DNA of 64,000 bases from Mytilus californianus (taxonomy: Eukaryota > Mollusca > Bivalvia > Mytilida > Mytilidae). The stretch covers positions 13,906,001 to 13,970,000 of the forward strand of contig NW_026262690.1 of assembly GCF_021869535.1 (NCBI RefSeq), in the 5' to 3' direction. The notes below the pieces were generated by a model that saw only the letters and a program-made list of their open reading frames with translations, was not told where the DNA came from and did not search any database. Position numbers and translations under genes: made by a program. Shown here in pieces: positions 24,401-35,900 of the stretch (the first letter of the stretch is position 1; each line of letters begins with the position of its first letter).

Positions 24401-25665
24401 TTTTGCACCAAAAATATACAAATAATCAATATTTTTTAATGATAATTACATCTTTCTACTATTGCTAATTAGATAAAAATGACATCTTTAACCCAACTGG
24501 TGTCTATTAAATATCACAAGTTTAAGTTTACAAGTTTGGTTCCAATAAAAATGGCAAACTATAGTTTTTATCATTCTGTTTGACACCAAGTTTCCAGCAG
24601 ATGAAGCTAAATTTATGTAAGGATACAAATAGCAGGAAGAAATTCTACATCAAAGATTATTCAAAGTACTGAAAGTATTTACTGATAATCTGAGATTAAG
24701 ATACATGATAGATTTAACATAAATATAAATCCAGAAAAATTATCCCCTTATTCCTACAAGATATAGGTTTATAAATATTAGCATAAAGCGACTAGATTTA
24801 CACATAGTACAGAATAAAACATATCGTTTTGTTGATTAATACAAGCATATCATTGTTAATATTAAAAAATAGAATTATTAAACTAGTTCTATTTCTGTCA
24901 AATGTATATCCTGATAAGATTATATGCCCAAGATTTCCCATTTGTAATTTTTTTTTAAATATTACTATTTAGAGAGAAATATATTCAATATGAATTTTAT
25001 ATCAATTTCATTCCCATTTTAGAAAAAAATTTGGCTATGAAAAGGATCCTGCTTTATCATGGAGACAAAATATACAAAAAACACCGTAGTGAAATATTCA
25101 CATGCAAATCTTTGTTCTGTTCTGAAAAAAGTACAATATATTTCATCCAGAAATTAATGTATAGTAGCGAAGTTTGAAAACATGGTAAAAGACCTATCAA
25201 AAAAGATAGAAAAAATATTGCAACTCAACCCTACAAGCACCAAGCAATTACTGAAAACAAAATACCAAAATTCTTAGATTTAATTCATTTATCATTTATC
25301 ATTAGTTTTGGATGGGGCAGGAGGAAGACATGTGTGCATGAAGGAGATATGCCAAAAATACACCTTCAGTGAATATTTGAAAAGAGTCATTTTATGAATT
25401 TTTTGCATTTATTTGCGTATTAGAAATAGTATGAAACCTTCTGAACACACACTCACAACAATGAACCCCTTCCATAGCTTTGTTGCCAGTTGGTTGGTGG
25501 AGGGGAAATTATAAAAGTAAATTCTATACTAGTAATTCTTTTTCCATCATTTGGACTTCAAAATTGCATAGAGTTTTTTCCCTTTAGAATCCAATCCTTG
25601 ACCTTTTACCTCATAAGCAGATTAGGACTTATTCTGAGGAACTAAGCTATAATGCCTACATCACC
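24400..25665. other. No gene recognised
   Basis: AT-rich, stop-dense on both strands; no repeat shared with the rest of the window was noticed. Confidence 0.4.
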
Positions 25666-25830
25666 TATATAAAAATAAGGAGATATGGTATGAATGCCAA
25701 TGAGACAACTATCCACCAAAGTTCAAATGAAGTGGATGTAAGCAATTATAGGCCTTCAACAATTGGAAAACCCATACTGTATAGCTGACTATAAAAGGCC
25801 CTGACATGAAAAATGTGGAACCTTACATAT
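25665..25830 (+). repeat. Interspersed repeat family A, partial
   Basis: 'ataaaaataaggagatatgg', then gaatgccaatgagacaacta, then ctataaaaggccctgacatg. It lacks the distal half found in the copy 285 bp downstream. Confidence 0.85.
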
Positions 25831-26114
25831 TAACTTGTACAATCTGTCATATTATTGCAAATTAAGTTTTATTGTAAAAAATGATGTACTACAATGTAAA
25901 AGTGTTTAGGGGTTCAGCATCATTTTCACAAAAATATTTTGGATGATGGTTTCCATTTACATCTTTGGTTTTGGATAATATATTTGAAATGTCAGGATAT
26001 TTTATACTCTTTACATGTTAAAAAAAACCCTTTCACAATTCTTTAAGACATATCATTCATGAAAAACTGATGCTGCTCAAAATATGCTCATTCAACAGTA
26101 TCAATGAATGATTA

Positions 26115-26410
26115 TATAAAAAAATAAGGAGATGTGGTATGATTGCCAATGAGACAACTATCCACCAAAGTTCAAATGAAGTGGATGTAAGCAATTATAG
26201 GCAACTGTACGGCCTTCAACAATGAGAAAAACTCGTACCATATAGTGGGCTATAAAAGGCCCTGACATGAAAAATATGAAACAATTCAATTGGGAAACTA
26301 ACGGCCTAATTTATAACAAAACAATTTACGAAAAACAAATATGACAGACATGAACCAACGACAACCACTGAACTACAGGCCCCTGACTTGGGACAGGCAC
26401 ATAAAGAATC
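26115..26410 (+). repeat. Interspersed repeat family A, near full length
   Basis: Runs from 'aaaaaataaggagatgtggt' through acggccttcaacaatgagaa and ataaaaggccctgacatg to gacttgggacaggcacataa. It is the best single example of the family's order of blocks. Confidence 0.85.
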
Positions 26411-26477
26411 TTCATTTAAATTCCTCTATCTGAATCTTACAAAATGATTTTTTTTAATATCTGCATTTCTTAAAAAT

Positions 26478-27975
26478 TTGTAAGGGGTTCCGTGGAACCC
26501 TGTGTCTCACCTGCAATTGCTGCTGTCAGTGTAAAAGTGTAATGTTGACTTAAAAAGTCAGTCCATTTATCAGTAAAATACATAATTTAAAAAAAATTCA
26601 AATGTTTTCTTTAGATGCTATTTCTGGGTCTTACATATTAGCTTCTGTCAAAGTTTCATAACATGAAAGTTAAAAATTAATCATATCAACAAAAAAAAAT
26701 TTAATCCAAGACTGTAAAAAACAAAGTCCATCTATCAGAAAAATACTAAAAATGAAAAATATATATTTTCAAAGGTTTGCTTCTGACAGTATCTCTTAAT
26801 CATTAAAAAGCTTCTGCCAAAATTTCATAAAACTCTATGAAAGTTTGACAAATGAAAATAAATAGTTTCAAAAATTTGCTCTGGATACTGTATTTTGGTC
26901 ATAAACAAGCTTCTGTCCAAATTTCAAAAAATTCCATGTAGGTTTGACAAAGTTATTGATGTCTAAAAAAAAATTTTTTAACCCCAGACTAAATCTGAAT
27001 GTTAACTGTAAAAAAAACTAAGTCCATTTATCCGCAAAATACAGAAAAATGAAATTAATTATTTTCAAAAATTTGCTCTGGATACTGTATTTTGGTCATA
27101 AACAAGCTTCTGTCCAAATTTCCACAAAATCCATGTAGGATTTCATAAAACTCTATGAAAGTTTGACAAATGAAAATAAATAGTTTCAAAAATTTGCTCT
27201 GGATACTGTATTTTGGTCATAAACAAGCTTCTGTCCAAATTTCAAAAAAATCCATGTAGGTTTGACAAAGTTATTGATGTCTAAAAAAAACTTTTAACCC
27301 CAGAATAAATCTGAATGTTAACCTTTAAAAAAAACTTAGTCCATTTATTGCAAAATACAGAAAAATGAAATTAAATATTTTCAAAATGTTGCTCAGGATA
27401 CTGTTTTTTTATTATAAACAAGCTAACGTCCAAATTTCATAAAATTCCATGAAGGTTTGACAAAGTTATTGATGACTGAAAAACTTTTAACCTCAGACTG
27501 AATGTTAACTGTTAAATAAAACTAAGTCCATTTATTAATAAAATACGGAAAAATGAAAATAAAATATTTTCAAAAACTAGCTCTGGATACTGTATTTTGG
27601 TCATAAACAAGCTTCTGTCCAAATTCATAAAATTCCATGAAGGTTTGACAAAGTTATTGATGACTGAAAATCTTTAACCTCAGACTAAATCTGAATGTTA
27701 ACTGTTAATAAAACTAAGTCCATTTATTAGTAAAATACGGAAAAATGAAAATAATTTTTTCAAAATTTTGCTCTGGATACTATATTTTGGTCATGAACAA
27801 TGCAAGCTTCTGTCCAAATTTCATAAAATTCCATGTATGTTTGACAAAGTTATTGATGTCTAAAACACTTAAATTACAGATTGAACTTAATGTTGACTCT
27901 GCTGGCAACGCAGACGGAATCTAGGATCACTATGTCTTGCTTTTGGGAAATAAATTTCGCAGGCTTGATAAAAAT
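26478..27975. mobile_element. Tandem-core element, ~210-bp units, terminal hairpin
   Basis: The left end has the hairpin GGGTTCCgtGGAACCC (26485-26500), followed by TGTGTCTCACCTGC. The core consists of about six units sharing ttgctctggatactgtattt, ggtcataaacaagcttctgt and aggtttgacaaagttattga. The right end carries 'tatgtcttgcttttggg' and tttcgcaggctt, as in the short copy at 24110. Confidence 0.75.
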
Positions 27976-27999
27976 GGTTTCCAGACATGCAGAAACTAT

Positions 28000-28879
28000 C
28001 AAACACTACATCATATACTGAAATTACACAAGAAATAATCACCAAATCTACTACTTTCGTTACATTATTACTACATTTAACAGTTATCATCTATCAAGTA
28101 GCCAAGGACATCTATTGTGAATACAAAACTACATGTGATAATATATTGCATTGTTATAATACCCCACATTTTACATGTGTATATCAATGAAAAAATGGCA
28201 CTATAACTACTTCAATAATAATAATACATTATTCTTAATAAACTAACTTATAAATTAAACTGAGATTATTTGTATATTAATAGTATTCTTACAATGATCT
28301 ACAAATACAGTTGGGAACAAAAAACATTTATTTGAACATGATTGCAGATAATTTTTTGGTACCAAAGCAGATGAAGATTTATGATTTTAGGACTGTTCCA
28401 TTTAACAAACACCACCAGGATTTAATTTAGATTTCTTGGTTATTTCATAACAGCCAGTTTTGACTGGTTGGGGAAGCCAGTGTTCCCTGTGAGAACCACT
28501 GACCGTGGACAGGAAAACTGGAAGTCATAGTAAATTAAGAACCGAGTGAAACCACCTTATCACTGGCAGGTTCTAACTCTCAACCTCAAATAAGATTGCA
28601 GCCAAATGCACCTTGCCACAAGAAGGGTTGGAACTCAGTGTTGACAGGCTGAGGAGGATGAACTACTTAAGACTACTCAGCAACCAATGTCCCAGAAGGA
28701 ACTTTGAAAATGCTTCTTTAAGTGGGTAACTTTTGCAGCATTTTTTGGAGAAAAAAAAATGCAATTAAAAGTGTAACATTGATGCTGTAGGTGGCTACCC
28801 TATTTTAAAAAAAAGCTTTCCTAAGGTGGGTCTAAGTGTTTTTTAATGAAAAAGCCCTCATGATAATTAAAGGCACAGT

Positions 28880-28885
<6 letters not shown>
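28000..28885. other. No gene recognised; weak old repeat at 28430-28700
   Basis: The reverse strand of 28430-28700 (ggttctcacagggaacactg, then ccaaccagtcaaaactgg) resembles a widespread invertebrate repeat around a 'cttcctccaccaataaaaac' core, but is too diverged to be sure. Confidence 0.3.
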
Positions 28886-28887
<2 letters not shown>

Positions 28888-28938
<51 letters not shown>

Positions 28939-30000
28939 CGTCCGTCCGTCCGTCCGTCAGTCTGTCAGTCTGTCAGTCCGTCAGTCCTGTTTCTTGTCAT
29001 CGCAACTCCTCTCAAACCACACAACAGAATTTCACGAAACCTTTTTAGATAATAAGGACATACTATGTAGTTGTGCATATCGACAGGAAATTAAGATTCA
29101 ATTCTTTTTCTAGGAGTTACGCCCCTTTGAACTTATTTACTTTAATGTACTACTGCAACAGTTTGTCATCGCAACTCCTCTCAAACCACACAACAGAATT
29201 TCATGAAACCTTTTCAGATAATAAGGACATACTACTTAGATGTGCATATCGACAGGAAATTACGATTCAATTATTTTTCCAGGAGTTACGCCCCTTTGAA
29301 CTTATTTGCCCAATATACTACTGCAACCTTTTGTCATCGCAACTCCTCTCAAACCACACAACAGAATTTCATGAAACCTTTTCAGAAAATAAGGACATAC
29401 TACGTAGATGTGCATATCGACAGGAAATTACGATTCAATCATTTTCCAGGAGTTACGCCCCTTTGAACTTATTTGCCCTTATATACTACTGCAACCTTTT
29501 GTCATCGCAACTCCTCTCAAACCACACAACAGAATTTCATGAAACCTTTTCAGATAATAAGGACATACTACGTAGTTGTGCATATCGACAGGAAATTACG
29601 ATTCAATTTTTTTTCCAGGAGTTACGCCCCTTTGAACTTATTTGCCCAATATACTACTGCAAACTTTTGTCATCGCAACTCCTCTCAAACCACTCAACAG
29701 AATTTCATGAAACCTTTTCAGATAATAAGGACATACTACGTAGATGTGCATATCGACAGGAAATTACGATTCAATTTTTTTCCAGGAGTAACGCCCCTTT
29801 GAACTTATTTGCCCAATATACTACTGCAACCTTTTGTCATCGCAACTCCTCTCAAACCACTCAACAGAATTTCATGAAACTGTGTAGATAATAAGGACAT
29901 ACTATGTAGATGTGCATATTGACAGGAAATTATGATTCAATTTTTTTTTCTTACACTTATTTTATTTCTCTAATGACAATGTGGGGACGTGGGGTATGTG
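28888..30000. mobile_element. Tandem-core element, 166-169-bp units, ATACCCCACG inverted ends
   Basis: The ends ATACCCCACG and CGTGGGGTAT are perfect inverted copies. Just inside the left end is a hairpin CGCAACgaGTTGCG, then a (CCGT)n run (28931-28960). Six core units start with TGTCATCGCAACTCCTCTC at 28995, 29164, 29332, 29500, 29669 and 29835. Units are near-identical, so the array is young. The 272-codon frame across it (29073-29891) results from 168-bp spacing, not from a gene. Confidence 0.85.
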
Positions 30001-30229
30001 AGCGCGCTCACTAAGGTTCTTTAATTTCTCCAGTTTTTGTATTATATTCCAAATACGTAGTGACAGACTGCAGTATGTGTAAAATGTGAGAATCTGCTTT
30101 AACAACTCACTGACTGTAAGGTTTAATATTCCCGGTGAAACGTTTTATTTGTTTGTTATTTTTTCCTTTTTGTATTAAAGTGAATTTAAATTAAAATTCA
30201 GATTTGTTCACTTTTATAATTATGTCTTA

Positions 30230-30345
30230 GGTGGCTAGCTGCCTCATTGGCAATCCTACAACATTCCCTTATTCATATACATTGTATATATATGTCATTG
30301 ATGGCAATACCTCTGTGGGCATATCTCCTTATTTTTATATTATTT
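30230..30345 (-). repeat. Interspersed repeat family A, short diverged copy
   Basis: gctagctgcctcattggcaa followed by tcctacaacattcccttatt is the reverse of the family's 5' block. Confidence 0.5.
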
Positions 30346-30414
30346 CCAATTCATATTTAGTTTATCACATTCCTTCACAACCAGTTAGTCTAATTAAACC
30401 TGAGTTGTATACAA

Positions 30415-30556
30415 ATGTTAATACATTAAAAACATACACATTATCAATGTTGTACATTAAAAACATACACATTATTTATGTTGTACATTAAAAACATACA
30501 CATTATTTATGTTGTACATTAAAAACATACACATTATTTATGTTGTACATTAAAAA
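30415..30556. repeat. 31-bp tandem repeat, ~4.5 near-identical units
   Basis: Unit: acattaaaaacatacacatt plus atttatgttgt. The last three units are identical, so copy-number variation is likely. Confidence 0.95.
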
Positions 30557-30559
30557 TCA

Positions 30560-32550
30560 GAAAAAATTTTGTTTCAAGACAAATACTCCCCAATTCTAGC
30601 TATATATAAAAAGAAAACTCATTCATTGTGAAAACAGCAGAATAATAGAAAACAAAACATATTCCTGTTGATTTATTGACTGGAATGATTAGTATAACAA
30701 TAGTAACTAGACACAGGTTGCTTTTTTTTGGAATGTAACTGAAAACAAAACCAATATAAGTTACTAAAAATCTTACCATTTAAAAGATGGAGAATCAGAT
30801 GATTTAACTTTAACATTTTCCCTTAACATGTATTTTCCAATATACTGTGGACAAAAGAAAATCAAATTTAAATCCTTAAATCATATTTACATCTCTTTAC
30901 CTCTCTTCTTTTAGATGTACCCTATTTATTACTTCTTGTTGTAGTGAGTCAATTTTAGGATTTATCATTCAAGCATGCTTCTTTTTATGAAAAATATATT
31001 TGTGAATCAAACTTGTGATATAAAATTTTCAAATTTTGGAGGTTAACCGTAATTATCTTACTTATCCCTTGAATATTAAATATGTCTACATCACATGCAT
31101 TTAGGTTATCTCTCCATCAAAACAGTGGATACCATTGTTGCAATTTTTGAAGGAGATAAAAAAATTAGCCTTGTACCCATGTACATTGGATTTTGCTGTT
31201 GAACGGCATTCAAGATTTGTTTACTGTAACAATAGAATAGTATGACAGTACATGTAATATAGGTTACTGACTTACTGTACCATGTACTGATTTTATGTAC
31301 TATAATTTCCTACTGGATCCCTGCTACATTACTCTATTGTAAGAAAATGATACATCTAATGGATGTAGACCAAGGGTCCGGAAACAGTCATATTTGCCAG
31401 TCATGTCCTAAACGGCAGATTGGGATTTAGGACAAATTAATTTTTTTTACAGAAATAATTTCGGTCATTTCATTGAGATCGGGTTTCATTATCGCCATTT
31501 TGCACTTTTGTAATCCCTTTCCTATAAGAAATCTGCCCCTCCATTATAGTATGATAATCCTGAGGGCCCTCCCAATAAACATATTAATGCCTCCGGGAAA
31601 TATTGGCTAATGATCGCTAATAACTTTTTACCTGTTTTTTTAATTCACACCTGAGAGTGATCACAAGCCCAGAACTAATATTATAAAGAAATTAAAATTC
31701 TATGACAACTTTCTCATTATTTAATTACTTTTCAGCAAAGATAATTGGCAATTCTGATTGTAAAAATTAAAACTTGATTTAATTTACGTAGAAAGAAGTA
31801 ATTTTTCACGAGTCAAACGTGTGCTTTATCAACAATGTAATACGCTTGCGTGAAATTGTCTTCATCAGATTAGACACTTAATCGTAAAATACAAAATGAT
31901 TTCATGCTAAATTAAACGAATGCAACTATTATCTGTTATAATCAACACATTTAAAGGTAATAAAATTAAATATCCCATGATTTCCGGTCAATTTGATAAA
32001 GAGAACGAATCCCAGAAATGAATCTGGAATTACTCGTACTTTAACATTGTCATGAAGCTTCCGATTTTAATTTCATCTGCAAAATCAAAAGAAACGTTAG
32101 CAATGTATGAGAAATTCACCATTTTGAGTCATTAAAATCATTTCAATTTTAAGCTGTTGCATTCCATTAACTGTTCTTTTATGTTTTTAGAAAAAACGGT
32201 AAGAAAATTCATGAAGTAAACAGTCAACACAAGTTCGTTGATGCTATAAATCTAGTGTGAATAATTTCGACAGTTGAAAAAGGGGTCCAACTTTTAAGTT
32301 ATCTCAAAATGACTGAAATTGTGTTAAAAAATTCCAGATCCTTGGTGTAGACCAAGAAGCACTGGCAGTTTATACTTCAACCTTTGAGACAGTTTATACC
32401 TCAACCTTTGTCATTTAAAAATTATTATTCAAAAATAGATATCTTAAACTAGGTTAATTACAACAACTGATTTAAAGTACTTATCACCTTTTATATAAAA
32501 AAATCTGTTAACCCTTTCCCTTAAACAGATTCCTAAATAATATGTTGTTA
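30560..32550. other. 3' flank of the phosphatase gene; nothing else recognised
   Basis: Should contain the 3' UTR of the minus-strand phosphatase. AT-rich; no ORF or repeat from the rest of the window was seen. Confidence 0.4.
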
Positions 32551-32943
32551 TCACCGATTAGGTTGTTTATCAAATGAAGCTGATTTTTTTTCTTTAAAGT
32601 TAACAACCAGGACAGAAATATTGTCTAGAGACCCTCTGTAGTAGGCCTGAAGGACTAAACTCTTGGCACCATAATGAGGTTCATGTAATCGTTCACTGAT
32701 ATAATCAACAGCTTCTTGATTAGAGAACACATCCCACAATCCATCTGTTGCTAAGATCATAAATGGAGGCTGAAGGTCACTAATGTTAAAAGTCAAAATA
32801 TCAGGATTAGCTATCACAAGGTTTTTATCTTTTAGTGGATAGTCTCCTAAGGCTCTGGACATGGCAAGTATACCAGCTACTCTCCAGACTCCATTGAAAC
32901 TGATAAACCCTCCAGCATTTCTGATTCTCTGTCTTTCCTGTAC
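32551..32943 (-). CDS. PPM1L: PPM1L-like terminal exon 5
   Basis: Encodes residues 226-355 and the TGA at 32551-32553. The acceptor is TTTTACAG. It contains GGFISFNGVWRVAGILAMSR, the GDYPLK loop, the ATDGLWD metal site, the EPHYGAKSLV helix and the DNISVLVV strand that closes the fold. A short charged, non-conserved tail follows (KEKKSASFDKQPNR). No canonical AATAAA was found on the minus strand within about 500 bp after the stop; an ATTAAA near 32065 is a weak candidate. Confidence 0.95.
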   Translation of the reverse strand, partial: VQERQRIRNAGGFISFNGVWRVAGILAMSRALGDYPLKDKNLVIANPDILTFNISDLQPPFMILATDGLWDVFSNQEAVDYISERLHEPHYGAKSLVLQAYYRGSLDNISVLVVNFKEKKSASFDKQPNR

Positions 32944-35900
32944 CTGTAAAACAAATATGTGTTAATAGAACTAAATGTGTTAGTAAGACATGAATGCTCA
33001 CATTAAAAGTTATCAAAATGTTTCTGAACAACGTACAAATAATAATGTTTAACCTATGCCAGAAACAAATGTGATATTTATTAGTGTTGTGTACATGTAT
33101 CTTCAAAATAGACCATTTAGAAATATTAAACTTCCATCCTCGTAAATTATATTTTGTAATCTTAGAATGAAGTAAATAAAACAGAGGCCATTCAGACACA
33201 CAAGACATTGACATTTCAATAAAGCAAAACAATTTATAATTATTTCACTGCTTGGAGACTAGAGAACCAAAATACAAATACAAGATTTTAATTACCAAAT
33301 GTGGTTTATGATCAAATGATACTGGCACAGCTTGTCCTGCTTTGTCACACAGTACACCCCTGGAGTCGCCAACATTAGCTACTGTCAATGTTCCATCTTG
33401 TACCAATGCTAAAACAGCTGTTGTTCCTGTCAATTATATCACATAAAATATTGGTGAATATTTGCTAACGATAATGAACATTTTTCTAAAATTAGTTTAC
33501 TGTTAACCAACTTATTTTCACAGTTAGGCATTTTCTATTTTTGTTGACAATGGACACTAGTTAGTTACGACAGGTCAACTGTGGATTTGATGGTAACTTT
33601 TAGCCAATGAAAAATTGTGACATAAAAAATGCTTTAAAAGTGTCTAGTCTCATTGACATAGTTGTTTACATTCTCATCCTATGGTCTCTGGTGGATAATA
33701 GTCTCATTGACATAGTTGTTTACATTCTCATCCTATGGTCTCTGGTGGATAATAGTCTCATTGACATAGTTGTTTACATTCTCATCCTATGGTCTCTGGA
33801 GAACTAGATATCATTGAGATGGGAGCCATCTCTGTGGGCCCCGCTGTGAATAATGTGTGGTAAAAAATTTGTATCTTTATCATTGGACATGGGGTTGTCA
33901 AATGAAACCAAAGTTTTTGACCTTGACCTTTCACCTAGGAAGTTGTACATAAATTATGACACACCCTCTGGTGTTGGTTTATATACATATCAAGTATAAA
34001 CTTTAAACTCATAACGGTTCTCAAGATATAGAGCGGACACGATCTTTACCATAGGACATGGGGTTGTCAACTAAAACCAAAGTTTTTGACCTTGACCTTT
34101 GACCTAGGAAGTTGAACATACATTATGACACACCCTCTGGTGTTGGTTAATATACATATCAAGTATAAACTTTGAAATCATAACGGTTCTCAAAATATAG
34201 AGCGGACACGATCTTTACCATAGGACATGGGGTTGTCAACTAAAACCAAATTTTTTGACCTTGACCTTTGACCTAGAAAGTTGAACATACATTATGACAC
34301 ACCCTCTGGTGATGGTTAATATACATGTCAAGTATAAACTTTGAAATCATAACGGTTCTCTAGATATAGAGCCATTCGGCGGGGCCCTAATAATAGTCTC
34401 ATTGACATAGTTGTTTACATTCTCATCCTTTGGTCTCTGGTGGATAATAGTCTCATTGACAATCATTAAACATTTCCTTATTTTTATATGGTATAGTGAT
34501 ACTTAAACTGATCAAATACCAATGCTTTATATTATTAATTTTTTAAAATTTCTTATTCCATGTAGGTTATAAGAAGACTTGACATTATATTGAGGTAGCA
34601 AGGGTATTCTGGAAACCATTCCTTAATTGTCAAAACTTCTAATTAAAACAAATTGAGTCAGAACTTTTTCTATTTGATTCAAAGTTCTTGCTATGAAATA
34701 AACATGGAAAGGATCAATGTTATTCATTGAACAATCACCCTTTATAATAATAACACAAAATCCCATGACAAAGTTATTTTAAATGTATTTATTATATACT
34801 TAATTTTTCAACTCGAGTATGAGCATTTTGTGAGGGAAAAGGGGGAGTGGGTTAGTGTATGTCTGTAGGCCAGGATAGATGGTATACATATCTCTTATCT
34901 ACAACTGAACTGATGTCAATGGAACATTTATAGAAACCTTTATTTGTCAAACATTTTGTTCCTGTCTTCCTTCAAATGACCAGAATTTTTCTTAGGAGTT
35001 TCCGAAAATCAAAACTAACTGATTTAAACTAGATCATTCTCTCTGTTCCTTTACTTTGACAAAAGTCATTTCTTGATGCAACAGGACACTTTCCAGAATT
35101 GACTTATGTCATTCTGAGTCGTTCACTTCGGATAAATGGGTGAGGGGTGACTAGGTGTGTGTGCGTTCACATGACTCCATTATTACTACTCAGTTTTCTT
35201 TGAATGTTACCAAATGTATATAGAGTAAATATACATATGATGTTAATTCTTAGGGTACTTCATAAGTTTTAGTATTTCTGCATTTGGTGTCAATGGATAT
35301 GCTAGTTGTTAGTCCTACTGCTGTTTTATTCTCATTTAAGTTACAAGTGTAAAGTAGACCGCTTTTGTAGAGTATGAGCTCTTATTAACTGGTCAAGAAA
35401 AAAATGCTATAAGATCATAGACTTTTTCGTTTTTAGAAGTTGATATTTCCTGTAATATTTCCCAATTACTACTGAGTGACCCACATAACCTATCATCAAC
35501 CTACCTGATATGTCCATGTTTGACCATGTGATATTCAGTAAATGATATACAACTTACTTCATATGTTTATGTTTGACCTTGTGACCTTCAGTAGCTGATC
35601 AATAACTTACATGATATTACCATTTAGACCTTGTGACCTTCAATAACTGATCATTAACTCACCTGATATGTTTATGTTTGACCTTGTGACTTCCAGAAAT
35701 TGATCATCAACATACCTGATACATCCATGTTTGACCTTGTGATATTCAGTAAATGATCAACAATTTACCTCATAAGTCCATGTTTGACCTTGTGACCTTC
35801 AGTAATTGATCAATAACTTACATGATATTTCCATTTTGAACTTGTGACCTTCAATAACTGATCATTAACTCACCTGATATGTCTATTTTTTATCTTGTGA

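Noticed and set aside
29073-29891. 272-codon ORF
   Set aside because: It crosses six copies of a 166-169-bp repeat. The protein is one 56-residue segment repeated because most units are 168 bp; other frames are open too.
32825-33232. 135-codon minus-strand ORF over the start of phosphatase exon 5
   Set aside because: It is another frame, across intron 4 and the exon. The phosphatase frame with the GDYPLK and DGLWD motifs is the real one.
33607-33807. ORF with a repeated 18-residue motif
   Set aside because: A 54-bp minisatellite with no other coding signs; it also lies in an intron on the opposite strand to the gene.
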